64,000 bases of DNA from Mesorhizobium wenxiniae (GCF_002284535.1 NZ_NPKH01000014.1:186001-250000); one strand, 5' to 3'. Positions 8,908 to 17,229 are shown, numbered from the stretch's first letter. Translations and numbers: made by a program. The notes: generated by a model not told the origin, from the sequence alone.

Positions 8908-10500
8908 ATGAAGGATACAGCATTGGTCAGAAAAGACAGGCGCCCGAATGTTCTCCTGATCACCTGCGACCAGTGGCGCAGCGACTGCCTGTCGGCGGCA
9001 GGCCACAAGGTGGTGCGGACGCCGAATGCCGACGCGCTCGCCGCCGAGGGTGTGCTGTTTCGACAGCATTATGGCGGCGCGGCGCCCTGCTCGCCGGCAC
9101 GCGCCTGCCTATACACCGGCCTCTACCAGATGAACAACCGAGTTTGCCGCAACGGCACCCCGCTCGACGCCCGTCACGGCAACATCGCGCTCTCGGCGCG
9201 CAGTCTCGGCTATGATCCGACGCTGTTCGGCTATACCGACGTATCGCCCGATCCGCGCACGCTGGCGCCGGGCGACCCGCGGCTAAAAAGCTACGAAGGC
9301 GTGCTGCCCGGCTTCACCGTGCGCCAACTCCTGCCGGAGCACCAGAAACCGTGGCTGTCGTGGCTCAAGGCGCGCGGCATCGATAGCGGCGCAGGCTTTC
9401 CCGACATCCATCGCCCAGCGGACGAGCTTGGAGCCACGACCGACAGCGCGGTGACAAGCGCGCCGCCCGTCTACTCCAAGGACGAAACCCCAGCCGCTTT
9501 CCTGACCGGCGAATTCCTCCGCTGGCTTGGCGAACAGGAGCGCGATACACCGTGGTTCGCGCATCTTTCCTTCCTCAGCCCGCATCCGCCCTTCATCGTG
9601 CCCGAACCCTACAACAGCATGTATGATCCTGCCGAGGGACCGGCTTTCCACCGCGCCGTGAGCTGGCAGGCCGAGGCAGAAAGCCATCCCTACCTTGCCT
9701 ATAACCTTGACCTGCAGGAGCGTTCGAATTTCCGCCCCGGCGCCGAGGGCAAGGTGCGCGACTGGGGCGACGACAATTTTGGCCGCATCCGCGCGCTCTA
9801 TTACGGTATGATCTCGGAGGTCGACGCACAGCTTGGCCGCATCTGGCAGGCGGTCAAGGGGGCGGGTGCATGGGATGACACCATCGTCGTGCTGACCTCC
9901 GATCATGCCGAGATGATGGGCGACCATTACATGCTGGGCAAGGGGGGCTTCTTCGACGGCAGTTATCATATTCCGCTGATCATCCGCGACCCGCGTCGCC
10001 GCAAAGCGGCCGGCGCCAAGGTCGATCGCTTCACTGAGGCGGTGGACATAGCGCCGACATTGCTCGCCCTGCTTGGCGAGGAAACCCCGCCGCATCTCGA
10101 CGGACGATCGCTGAAGCCGTTCCTGGACGCCGTGGAGCCGGGGGACTGGCGCGAGGCCGCGCATTGGGAATTCGATTTCCGCTCGGTTGCCGAAGGTGAC
10201 GCCGAGCGCCATTTTTGCATCGGTCCGCGCCAGTGCAATCTGGCCGTCATCCGCACGAAACAATTCAAATATGTACATTTCGGCGGCGGCCTGCCGCCGC
10301 TGCTGTTCGACCTGGAGCAGGATCGAGACGAACTAACCAATGTCGCTGCCGATCCGGCCTATCTGCCGGTCCGGTTGGAGCTTGCCGAGAGGCTGCTTGC
10401 CTGGCGGGCCGAACATCTCGATCAGTCGCTGGCGCTCGCCGAACTGACCGACGATGGCGTTGCCGGCCATGTCGCAGGCCTGCCACCTTTCCAGTCATGA
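8908..10500 (+). CDS. Alkaline-phosphatase superfamily hydrolase, phosphonate monoester hydrolase/sulfatase type
   Basis: This sulfatase-fold enzyme of about 530 residues has the formylglycine signature CSPAR (near residue 53). The cysteine is converted to formylglycine by a maturase. Metal ligands are visible in LLITCDQWRSD near the start and in VVLTSDHAEMMGDH further on. The block TGLYQMNNRVCRNGTPLD followed by a YDPTLFGYTDVSPDPR segment strongly recalls the phosphonate monoester hydrolase of Rhizobium leguminosarum rather than arylsulfatases. It may therefore hydrolyse phosphonate or phosphate diesters, though the group is promiscuous. ATG 8908 is preferred to a TTG at 8836. Confidence 0.85.
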   Translation: MKDTALVRKDRRPNVLLITCDQWRSDCLSAAGHKVVRTPNADALAAEGVLFRQHYGGAAPCSPARACLYTGLYQMNNRVCRNGTPLDARHGNIALSARSLGYDPTLFGYTDVSPDPRTLAPGDPRLKSYEGVLPGFTVRQLLPEHQKPWLSWLKARGIDSGAGFPDIHRPADELGATTDSAVTSAPPVYSKDETPAAFLTGEFLRWLGEQERDTPWFAHLSFLSPHPPFIVPEPYNSMYDPAEGPAFHRAVSWQAEAESHPYLAYNLDLQERSNFRPGAEGKVRDWGDDNFGRIRALYYGMISEVDAQLGRIWQAVKGAGAWDDTIVVLTSDHAEMMGDHYMLGKGGFFDGSYHIPLIIRDPRRRKAAGAKVDRFTEAVDIAPTLLALLGEETPPHLDGRSLKPFLDAVEPGDWREAAHWEFDFRSVAEGDAERHFCIGPRQCNLAVIRTKQFKYVHFGGGLPPLLFDLEQDRDELTNVAADPAYLPVRLELAERLLAWRAEHLDQSLALAELTDDGVAGHVAGLPPFQS

Positions 10501-10536
10501 AAAAAGGCCCGCGCCGTTGCCGGCGCGGGCTTTTTT
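10501..10536. terminator. Bidirectional Rho-independent terminator
   Basis: A 9-bp perfect stem GCCCGCGCC/GGCGCGGGC (10507-10515 and 10522-10530) is flanked by five A on the left and six T on the right. It sits exactly between the convergent sulfatase-like gene and the PRC-barrel gene and can serve both. Confidence 0.93.
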
Positions 10537-10551
10537 CGTCGTTAGAGCGAA

Positions 10552-12129
10552 TTAACGCATCATCATGCGCTGCTGGTCGCGCTTCTCTGCATAGGTGCCC
10601 TTGTCGTACGCGACCTGCGCCTCAAGCTGCTCCTTGGTGAAGTTCGTGTAGAGATAGCGGTTGCCATCCTTGTCGGTCATGAATTTAAGATTTTCCATGC
10701 CGACAGCCACTTCCTTCTCGCCAACGCCGAGGAAACCGCCGACGTCGATGATGACGGCGTCGACCTTCTTGTCACCCGTCAGCACGACGTCACCAATCTC
10801 GCCGACGTTGACATCATTGGCGCCGTAGACGGTGGTTCCAACCAAATCTTCGGACCGGATTTCGTTGATCGGCATTTCGGTCAGCGCCGACTTGTCGATC
10901 GCTGCGGTCTGCGTCTGGTCGGGGGTTGCGTCAGGGGTTGCTGCAGCCGGAGCCTCGGCTGTCTTGTCCGCCGGCGCTGGAGCAGCGGGGTCAGGCGTTG
11001 TTGCCGGAGCCTCGGCTGTCTTGTCCGCCGGTGCTGGAGCAGCGGGGTCAGGCGTTGTTGCCGGGGCCTGCGCCGTCTTGTCTGCCGGTGCCGGAGCAGC
11101 CGGGTCAGGCGTTGCCGCCGGGGCCTGCGCTGTCTTGTCCGCCGGTGCCGGGGCAGTGGTGTCAGGCGTTGTTGCCGGGGCCTGCGCTGTCTTGTCCGGG
11201 GCTGGGGCCGCATCGACAGCAGGGGTGGTTGTAACTGGCGCCGGCGCCGCCGCGTCATTCGATGCTGTAGTCGCCGGGGCGGGATCATAGGCCTCGCGAT
11301 TGAACTCCGGCAACGCCTCCAGGTCTTCCTTGGTGGTCTCGGCCACCAGCCAGCGATCGCCGTTCCTTTCCGCCCACTTGGCCTTATCGAACTCGTAGGC
11401 GACATTCTTTTCACCAACCTCGAGGAAGCCGCCGACGCCAATGATCAGCGACTCGGCCTTGCCATCCTTGGCCAGAACGATGTCGTTCACGTCGCCAATG
11501 TTTTGAGCGTCGTCGCCAGTGCCGTTGTAGACGGTTTCGCCGATGATATTGGTGGCAAGATTACCGTCGGCACGCTTCACAGGTTCGGCCGGAGCTGCGG
11601 TGCTATCGGCTGGAGCAGCCGGAGCGTTCTGTGCGGTGGTTTCCGTCGTGCCGGAAGGAGCGGCAGGAGCCGTAGCCGTAGTGTCATTGGCCGCAGGAGC
11701 CGGATCGAAAGCGCTGCGGTCGAAGTCCGGCTGAGCCGTCAACTCATCCTTTGTGGTTTGCGCAATCAGCCAACGGTCGCCGTTCCGTTCGGCCCATTGC
11801 AGCTTATTGTAGTCGAAAGCCACGTTCTTGGCGCCAACGCCAAGAAAGCCGCCGACGCCGATGATGACAGATTTTGCCTGACCGTTTTCATCGAAGACGA
11901 CGTCGTCGACATTGCCAATGTTCTCGGCATCGTCGCCTGTGCCATTATAGACCGATTCCCCGATGATGTTGGTCACCAGGCTGCCTTCGGCGCGCGCAAC
12001 GGGAGCCGCAGGAGCGGTATCCTGGATTGCCGGGTCCTGCGTCGGCGCCGGGGTTGTGGCCGTCTGCGCATATGCACCGGTCGCAAGCAGTGCTGCGAGT
12101 GCGGTGGTGGTCAAAAGGGTACGGATCAT
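10552..12129 (-). CDS. Exported protein with three PRC-barrel domains and a Pro/Ala/Lys/Asp repeat linker
   Basis: This protein has 525 residues. A signal peptide is clear (IRTLLTTTALAALLATGAYA). Two PRC-barrel domains (about residues 50-140 and 190-280) share the blocks NIIGESVYNGTGDDAENIG and VIIGVGGFLGVGAKNVAFDY. A linker of 19-residue repeats with the core PADKTAQAPATTPDPAA follows, then a third PRC barrel (about 425-510). The linker should be extended and unstructured, so the protein may span or tether envelope layers. An EcfG promoter lies 69-93 bases upstream of the start, placing it in the general stress response. Its molecular function is unknown. Confidence 0.88.
   Translation of the reverse strand: MIRTLLTTTALAALLATGAYAQTATTPAPTQDPAIQDTAPAAPVARAEGSLVTNIIGESVYNGTGDDAENIGNVDDVVFDENGQAKSVIIGVGGFLGVGAKNVAFDYNKLQWAERNGDRWLIAQTTKDELTAQPDFDRSAFDPAPAANDTTATAPAAPSGTTETTAQNAPAAPADSTAAPAEPVKRADGNLATNIIGETVYNGTGDDAQNIGDVNDIVLAKDGKAESLIIGVGGFLEVGEKNVAYEFDKAKWAERNGDRWLVAETTKEDLEALPEFNREAYDPAPATTASNDAAAPAPVTTTPAVDAAPAPDKTAQAPATTPDTTAPAPADKTAQAPAATPDPAAPAPADKTAQAPATTPDPAAPAPADKTAEAPATTPDPAAPAPADKTAEAPAAATPDATPDQTQTAAIDKSALTEMPINEIRSEDLVGTTVYGANDVNVGEIGDVVLTGDKKVDAVIIDVGGFLGVGEKEVAVGMENLKFMTDKDGNRYLYTNFTKEQLEAQVAYDKGTYAEKRDQQRMMMR
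10961..11188. repeat. 57-bp in-frame tandem repeat inside the PRC-barrel gene
   Basis: Four complete 57-bp units (starting at 10961, 11018, 11075 and 11132) and partial units on both sides encode the 19-residue linker repeat. Because 57 is a multiple of three, copy-number changes would keep the frame. The units are about 90 percent identical by eye. Confidence 0.93.
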
Positions 12130-12197
12130 TTAATCCTCCTGCGTTATCTCGTTTGCGCCGCGAGCATGGGAGATCGGTCGCGGCGTTACATATTCAC

Positions 12198-12222
12198 AAC
12201 GTCGTGACCGCGCGGTTGTTCC
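12198..12222 (-). promoter_or_regulatory. EcfG promoter of the PRC-barrel gene
   Basis: On the minus strand GGAAC (12222-12218), 16 bases, CGTT (12201-12198). Transcription would start about 60 bases before the ATG at 12129. Confidence 0.9.
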
Positions 12223-12317
12223 GACACCATGGTGAGCGTCGTGAAAAAACCACCCGAAACGCGCTCGCTCATGCCCTCGGCCGGTGAGATTCACTCCTGT
12301 ATTTTCGTTAGAGCTGC

Positions 12318-12342
12318 GGAACTTTTTTTCAGCCGCCCCGTT
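12318..12342 (+). promoter_or_regulatory. EcfG promoter of the diacylglycerol kinase-like gene
   Basis: GGAAC (12318-12322), 16 bases, CGTT (12339-12342). It lies about 120 bases from the divergent EcfG promoter of the PRC-barrel gene. Its position rules out translation starts upstream of about 12350 for the kinase. Confidence 0.9.
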
Positions 12343-12412
12343 CCAGCCTATGGCTGGGTCTGTCCTCGCCGATGATTATCCGATGGTTGCCAAGAAAAAA
12401 CGGAGCGGGGGG

Positions 12413-13333
12413 ATGCGATTTGCGGCGGTGCTGAACCAGGAGGGCGGCACCCTGCGCACGATTGATCTTTCCGCCTTCACGGACCGGATGCGCCAGACTT
12501 TGGAGGCAGCAGGTCACTCCATCGATATCGACATCGTTGCCGGCAAGGACATCGTCGCTACGCTGGACCGCATCGCTTCGAAGCACAGCGTCGACATTGT
12601 GCTGGCCGGTGGCGGCGACGGCACCATTTCGGCCGCGGCTGCCCGGTTGATGGGCAGGAAGAAAGCACTTGCCATTTTACCGGCTGGCACGATGAACCTG
12701 TTCGCGCGCGGACTTGGCATCCCACAGACCCTTGACGCGGCCGTGAAATCTCTTGCCGACGGCGAGGTGATCGCAGTCGATATGGCAACAGCCAACAATA
12801 AGCCATTCGTGCATCAGTTCTCGATCGGCATGCATGCCAGGATGGTTCAGCTTCGCCAGACCATGGAGTTTGGCTCGCGGTTGGGAAAGATGCGGGCTTC
12901 AGTCAAGGCTGCGTGGGCGGCGATCAACAACCCGTCGGCAATGAAGGTGACGCTGACCATCGGCGAATCCGAGATCGTGACGCGAACCACCGGCATCGGC
13001 ATCACCAACAATCTGTTCGGTGAGGGTCACCTGCCCTATGCCGACAATCCCGCCGGCGGCGTGCTCGGCATCTATGTCACGGTGGCGCGGCGGCGTGGCG
13101 AACTGCTCAGGGTCCTTTTCGACATGGCGCGCGGCAAATGGCGCGACAGTGAGCATGTGGAAATCCACCAGGCTGACCGGGCCGTTTTGAAAGTGCACTC
13201 GGCTGCCAAGAAGTTCCGCGCCGTCATGGACGGCGAACTGGTCAGGCTTGACCCCGAAACGACGATCGAAATCCATCCTGGCGCGCTGAACGTTCTGGTC
13301 CCGGCGCGCGCTGTCCAAGCGAAGGCAGCGTGA
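12413..13333 (+). CDS. Diacylglycerol kinase family lipid kinase (YegS/LCB5 type)
   Basis: This lipid kinase has 306 residues. The nucleotide-binding motif VLAGGGDGTISAAAARL, the following LPAGTMNLFARGLGIP, and the C-terminal VMDGELV block are diagnostic of DAGK_cat/YegS proteins. They phosphorylate diacylglycerol or related lipids, at the membrane surface. The start at 12413 has GGAG seven bases upstream and gives the family length. ATG 12383 is possible but lacks a ribosome binding site. It is expressed from an EcfG promoter, which points to lipid remodelling under stress. Confidence 0.88.
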   Translation: MRFAAVLNQEGGTLRTIDLSAFTDRMRQTLEAAGHSIDIDIVAGKDIVATLDRIASKHSVDIVLAGGGDGTISAAAARLMGRKKALAILPAGTMNLFARGLGIPQTLDAAVKSLADGEVIAVDMATANNKPFVHQFSIGMHARMVQLRQTMEFGSRLGKMRASVKAAWAAINNPSAMKVTLTIGESEIVTRTTGIGITNNLFGEGHLPYADNPAGGVLGIYVTVARRRGELLRVLFDMARGKWRDSEHVEIHQADRAVLKVHSAAKKFRAVMDGELVRLDPETTIEIHPGALNVLVPARAVQAKAA

Positions 13334-13362
13334 TGCAGTCCGGCACAGTCGATCGGATAGCT

Positions 13363-13563
13363 TCAGCCTTTGGGAATCTCGCCCTGTTCGCCCCTGGGAA
13401 GCTCGCCCTGTTCGGTTGTCGACGTCTTGTCTATCATGTTGCCGTAGATCTCTGCGATGCCCCAGGCGATAAACGCCAAAAGCAGCGCGGCGATCAAGAT
13501 ACGGAAAGTGTGCCAACCCCCGCGTCCCTGGCGGGCTTTGTCTTCAGGAACGATCCTGGGCAT
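13363..13563 (-). CDS. Small single-pass membrane protein, EcfG-controlled
   Basis: The 66-residue product has a charged N-terminus (MPRIVPEDKARQGRGGWHTF), one strong membrane helix (RILIAALLLAFIAWGIAEIYG) and a hydrophilic tail with two GEL/IP repeats (QGELPRGEQGEIPKG). No family name comes to mind. An exact EcfG promoter lies 73-97 bases upstream on the same strand, which is the best evidence that this small gene is real. It is convergent with the diacylglycerol kinase-like gene. Confidence 0.72.
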   Translation of the reverse strand: MPRIVPEDKARQGRGGWHTFRILIAALLLAFIAWGIAEIYGNMIDKTSTTEQGELPRGEQGEIPKG

Positions 13564-13635
13564 GATCCGCCTCCATTTCGTTTGGCGCTGGTATGTTGGC
13601 GCCGGCAGGGCGCGGCTGGCAAAACGTGGTTGGGT

Positions 13636-13660
13636 AACGGTTCCTCAAGGCGAAGGTTCC
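13636..13660 (-). promoter_or_regulatory. EcfG promoter of the 66-residue membrane protein
   Basis: On the minus strand GGAAC (13660-13656), 16 bases, CGTT (13639-13636). The site lies between the small minus-strand gene and the divergent HWE kinase gene. Confidence 0.88.
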
Positions 13661-13717
13661 AGTTCAGACGCAGGCAACTGGCGAGAATGGCTGCAAGCCG
13701 ATGCACTTGGGGGCCTT

Positions 13718-15253
13718 GTGGATAGCAGGGTAGTGAAAAAGCCGAATCTGCCGGTCGACGTCCTTAGTGTGGTAAGGGCGCAGGACCGGCTTGCAGTACT
13801 GCACGGTCTCGACGCCCTCGACACGGCGGCCGATCGTGACTTCGACCATATCAGCGGTCTTGCCGCCGCGGTGATGCTAGCGCCCATCGCGCTGGTGACG
13901 CTGGTCGATGTCGAGCGGCAACGGTTCAAGTCCTGTGTCGGCCTGGATGAGACCGAGGCCTCGACAGATGCATCTTTCTGCGCCCATACCATTGCCGCCG
14001 CCGGCGACCAGCCGATGGTGGTAACCGATGCGACCACGGATTCACGCTTCAACGCCAGCCCGCTGGTCACTGGCCAGCACCATGTCCGTTTCTATGCGGG
14101 TGTGGCGATCGTGGTGGCCGGCGCCCGGATCGGCACGCTCTGCGTGCTCGACCGGAAGCCGCGCGCGTCGCCGCCTGCCGCCCAGCTCGAACAATTGACG
14201 GCGCTCGCCAGCCTCGCCGCCAGCCTGTTCGCATTGAAGGACGCCACCCGCAACGGCGCCAGCATCGCTGCGGCGCTGGCGCGCGAGGAAAAACGGCGCG
14301 GCATCGCGCTCGATGCCGCCTCGCTCGCAAGCTGGGCATGGGATATCCACACCGATATGATCGAATGCGATGTCCGGTTGTCCGAGCTGTTCGGCCTGCC
14401 GCGCTCGAATCGGCTGAGGGCGCGCGATATCCTTGCGGCCATCGACCCGCGTGATGTCTACCAGACCGAGACGCGCTTTCGTGACGCGCTGACCGGCAGC
14501 GACGACTATTTTGGCGAATACCGCGTCAAGGGCTTCACTCCGCCGCGCTGGCTCGCGACGCGCGGCCGTGTCATCGAGCGCGACGGCGACGGCAAGCCGA
14601 CGCTGATCTTCGGCGTCAATTACGACATCACCGAACGCAAGCTCGGCGACGAGCGGCAACGGCTCTTGCTGCGCGAGCTGAACCATCGCGTCAAGAACAC
14701 GCTGGCGACGGTGCAGGCGCTGGCGACGCAGACCGTTCGCCATGCGCGCCAGCCCAGCGAATTCCTTGAAGCCTTCAGCGCCAGGCTCCAGGCGCTGGGC
14801 GCCGCCCACAGCCTGCTGTCCGACCGCGAGTGGCGCGGCATTGGCATCCGCGAACTCGTGCAGATCGAGGTCAAGCCGTTCGACACCGCCGAGCAGCCGC
14901 GCATGACGATCTCAGGCGCCGATCTGCTGCTTTCGCCCGACCAGGCAGTCGGGCTTGGCCTGATTCTGCATGAACTGGCCAGCAATGCGCTGCAGTACGG
15001 AGCGCTATCGGCGGCTTCGGGCAAGGTCGATCTCGACTGGCAGGCACAGGGCCGGAAAGGCGCACGGCGCCTGGTGCTGACCTGGCGCGAAAGCGGCGGG
15101 CCTGAAGTTGCCTCGCCCGAACGCCACGGCTTCGGCTCGATCCTGATCCGCCGCAGCCTGGCCAAGGTCATCTCCAGCGAAGTGGCCCACGAATTCCGGC
15201 CGGAAGGCGTATTCGCCGAAATATCGATGCCGCTGGAGGATCTGCCGAAGTGA
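13718..15253 (+). CDS. GAF-PAS HWE/HisKA_2-family sensor histidine kinase
   Basis: This protein of about 511 residues is soluble. The order is a GAF domain (about residues 30-180, with FKSCVGLDETEASTDASFCAHTI), a PAS domain (about 200-300, ending VNYDITERK), then an HWE-type kinase module with the phospho-histidine in LRELNHRVKNTLATVQALA and the ATPase helix ILHELASNALQYGALS. Kinases of this class often phosphorylate PhyR-type or single-domain regulators, and the phyR locus is 3 kb away. I chose GTG 13718. The frame is open further upstream but that overlaps the antisense small gene and its promoter. GTG 13733 is also possible. Confidence 0.87.
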   Translation: MDSRVVKKPNLPVDVLSVVRAQDRLAVLHGLDALDTAADRDFDHISGLAAAVMLAPIALVTLVDVERQRFKSCVGLDETEASTDASFCAHTIAAAGDQPMVVTDATTDSRFNASPLVTGQHHVRFYAGVAIVVAGARIGTLCVLDRKPRASPPAAQLEQLTALASLAASLFALKDATRNGASIAAALAREEKRRGIALDAASLASWAWDIHTDMIECDVRLSELFGLPRSNRLRARDILAAIDPRDVYQTETRFRDALTGSDDYFGEYRVKGFTPPRWLATRGRVIERDGDGKPTLIFGVNYDITERKLGDERQRLLLRELNHRVKNTLATVQALATQTVRHARQPSEFLEAFSARLQALGAAHSLLSDREWRGIGIRELVQIEVKPFDTAEQPRMTISGADLLLSPDQAVGLGLILHELASNALQYGALSAASGKVDLDWQAQGRKGARRLVLTWRESGGPEVASPERHGFGSILIRRSLAKVISSEVAHEFRPEGVFAEISMPLEDLPK

Positions 15254-15349
15254 CGGCCCGGCCATGATCCCGAACCGAAGGTCCGCGTCAGCGAAAAGTG
15301 CAGCCCGGTTTTGGGATTAGATTGTGGTCACAAGAAGAATCGCTTCGAG

Positions 15350-15814
15350 CTATTTCGCTTCGCCGGCATCCGGATCGTCGGCATCGGGCTTCACGTTCTC
15401 GCGGTAGATGGCGTAGGCGGCGAGTGCGATCGCTGGGCCGAGTATGGTGCCCAGGCCGCCTTTTCCCTTGAGTAGCGCCGGCAGCACGGCGAGCGCGGCC
15501 GTGATGCCGACCGCCTTCATATCGGCTTGGCGCCTCCGCGCCCGGCGTCGGGCGCGCGCGCCGGCCGACAGCTGATGGAAGAGCAGGAGAAGCCCTGTGA
15601 TCACCAGGAAGCCGACCCCAAAACCGAGGCAGGCTGCCATCGGCCCGTAGCGCCCCGCCACCCAGACATAGGCCGCTCCGACCAGGAAACCGACGCCGCA
15701 CAGTGCGGCAAGTGCTGCGAGCGCATAGACGATTGCAGCCGTGCGCGCGCGGCGCACGGCTGCCACGGCTTCACCCGAGGCGAGCCCCGAGATCAACGAT
15801 GCCAGCATTCCCAT
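15350..15814 (-). CDS. Holin-like/DUF1469-type membrane protein
   Basis: This protein has 154 residues. Two long hydrophobic segments (about 24-52 and 58-82) are followed by an Arg-rich cytosolic stretch (GARARRRARRRQ) and a weaker hydrophobic segment near the C-terminus. It resembles the phage-holin-family/Actinobacterial-holin-like proteins that commonly follow DUF883 genes in bacteria. Here the DUF883 gene ends 12 bases upstream, so they form an operon. An EcfG promoter controls the pair. A role in the stressed envelope is inferred and lysis is not implied. Confidence 0.78.
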   Translation of the reverse strand: MGMLASLISGLASGEAVAAVRRARTAAIVYALAALAALCGVGFLVGAAYVWVAGRYGPMAACLGFGVGFLVITGLLLLFHQLSAGARARRRARRRQADMKAVGITAALAVLPALLKGKGGLGTILGPAIALAAYAIYRENVKPDADDPDAGEAK

Positions 15815-15826
15815 CTGGGCTGAGGC

Positions 15827-16153
15827 TTAGCGGCGCGCGAGAAGCGCGAACAGAAAGCCGACGCCTGCCGCGATCGCCAGCGACGTCACCGGCTTTTCGC
15901 GCACGCTCGCCACCACTTGGGCTTCGAGGTCCCTTGCGTTGCTGCGCATATTTTCAAACGCTGCTTCGCCTTGGGCGCGCAATTGCTCGACTCCTTCCGC
16001 GGCAACGCGACGAGCAGCCCCGTAACCATGTTGGCCGGTCTCGGCCAGCTGTTCGGTGAGTTTTTGAATGTCGACTTTCAACTGCCTGATATCGGCTTCA
16101 AGGTCCGAATTCGTCCGGCTTTCGTTCGGGGACTTTCCTGCGGCAGTCGCCAT
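15827..16153 (-). CDS. DUF883 (ElaB/YqjD) family protein
   Basis: This protein has about 108 residues. A long amphipathic coiled-coil region (DLEADIRQLKVDIQKLTEQLAETG and onward) is followed by the conserved VREKPVTSLAIAAGVGFLFALLARR tail, whose single membrane helix is the hallmark of the family. E. coli members are stationary-phase inner-membrane proteins that bind ribosomes. ATG 16153 is preferred to GTG 16156 because AAGGAG lies at a better distance. An EcfG promoter lies 31-55 bases upstream, fitting a stationary-phase role. It is the first gene of a pair with the holin-like gene. Confidence 0.88.
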   Translation of the reverse strand: MATAAGKSPNESRTNSDLEADIRQLKVDIQKLTEQLAETGQHGYGAARRVAAEGVEQLRAQGEAAFENMRSNARDLEAQVVASVREKPVTSLAIAAGVGFLFALLARR

Positions 16154-16183
16154 CACTTAACTCCTTGCGTTTGCTCGGGTCGA

Positions 16184-16208
16184 AACGTTCGACCCACCCC
16201 AAGGTTCC
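16184..16208 (-). promoter_or_regulatory. EcfG promoter of the DUF883 operon
   Basis: On the minus strand GGAAC (16208-16204), 16 bases, CGTT (16187-16184), 31 bases before the DUF883 start. Confidence 0.9.
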
Positions 16209-16278
16209 GGAATCGGAACAACTCCCATGAAAGGGTGTTTCCGCAAGCGAGTCCAGCCCGGCACGTCTCGGTAACCCC

Positions 16279-17040
16279 TCAGATCAGCGGTCGGCGAGCT
16301 TCGCTCAACCCTTGCCAGCGGGCGAGTTCCTTGAGCCTTTCGTTGTCGACCACCTCGCAGCCGCCGTCGCGCCAGAAGATAAGCTTGCGGTCCATCAGCT
16401 TGCGGATCGTCTTGTTGGTGTGGACCAGCGACAGGCCGAGGGTATCGGCGAGATGCTGCTGCGTGATCGGAATCTGCACGGGCGTCCTGCCGTTCAGCCC
16501 GACCACCCTGGCGCGGCTGGAGATGAACGCAATGAGATAGGCTGCACGCTCGAGCGCGGTGCGTCTGCCAATACTGAGCAGGTTCTCGTCCAGCATGCGC
16601 TCCTCTCGCGAGGCGATCCAGGTGATGTCGTAGGCGAGGCCCGGATGGCTGCGGTAGAGTTCGGGAAGAGCTTCCCGCTCGAAAACGCAGAGCAGCATCG
16701 GCGACAGCGCTTCCACGGAATGCTGCATTTCTCCCATCAGACTGCCTTGCAAGCCGATGAGATCGCCTGGCATGGAATAGTTCAAAATCTGGCGGCGGCC
16801 ATCCGACAGCAATTTGTAGCGGAAAGCCCAACCCGACAGCACCGTATAGAGATGGGCGCTGTGGCTTCCCTCCACCAGAACCGTAGCTCCCTTGTCGACG
16901 GCCAGTTCGCCCTTCTTGACCGCGTCGACGAAGACAAGTTCCTGCTTCTCGAATGCCCGAAACGCCGGCAACGGCCGCAGTGGGCAGTTCTCACATGAAT
17001 ATCGGCGGGTGGAAAAAGAACGGCCGTTCTGGCCAGGCAT
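16279..17040 (-). CDS. Crp/Fnr-family transcriptional regulator
   Basis: This protein of about 253 residues has an N-terminal CxxC stretch (YSCENCPLRPLPAF), a cyclic-nucleotide-binding-like beta roll (about 40-150, with LLSDGRRQILNYSMPGDLIGLQGSL), and a C-terminal winged helix (ITQQHLADTLGLSLVHTNKTIRKL). The cysteine pair alone does not make an Fe-S cluster of FNR type, so the ligand is open. ATG 17040 has GAGGGA seven bases upstream. Divergent from the single-domain response regulator at 17230, with a direct repeat between them that could be its operator. Confidence 0.87.
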   Translation of the reverse strand: MPGQNGRSFSTRRYSCENCPLRPLPAFRAFEKQELVFVDAVKKGELAVDKGATVLVEGSHSAHLYTVLSGWAFRYKLLSDGRRQILNYSMPGDLIGLQGSLMGEMQHSVEALSPMLLCVFEREALPELYRSHPGLAYDITWIASREERMLDENLLSIGRRTALERAAYLIAFISSRARVVGLNGRTPVQIPITQQHLADTLGLSLVHTNKTIRKLMDRKLIFWRDGGCEVVDNERLKELARWQGLSEARRPLI

Positions 17041-17134
17041 TTCTATCCCTCTTCGAAAGCGGCCCTCTTCCGGAAGGCGATAGCGAACGCCCTGCAGGCG
17101 TAGAGGTTCCGCCATCCGCGACGGGCATGTCTTT

Positions 17135-17182
17135 TTTAAATGACAGCATGCCAAATAACTTTAAATGACAGGAAGCCAAATA
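17135..17182. repeat. Two 23-bp direct repeats with 25-bp period
   Basis: Copies at 17135-17157 and 17160-17182 differ at two adjacent-region positions (GCATG versus GGAAG) and share the core TTTAAATGACAG plus GCCAAATA. They lie between the divergent Crp/Fnr and response regulator genes. The period is close to 2.4 helical turns. Confidence 0.85.
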
Positions 17183-17229
17183 GGGATCATGATTCCTCTG
17201 TTCCCTGCGCCCAATGGAGACATTGCCAC

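Noticed and set aside
10832..11290. Plus-strand frame of 152 codons rich in Ala, Gly, Ser and Val
   Set aside because: It is the antisense of the repeat-rich linker of the PRC-barrel gene and owes its openness to the 57-bp repeats.
16215..16239. GGAAC, 16 bases, TGTT on the plus strand, a near EcfG promoter
   Set aside because: The -10 differs from CGTT and no plus-strand gene follows. It lies next to a perfect minus-strand site.
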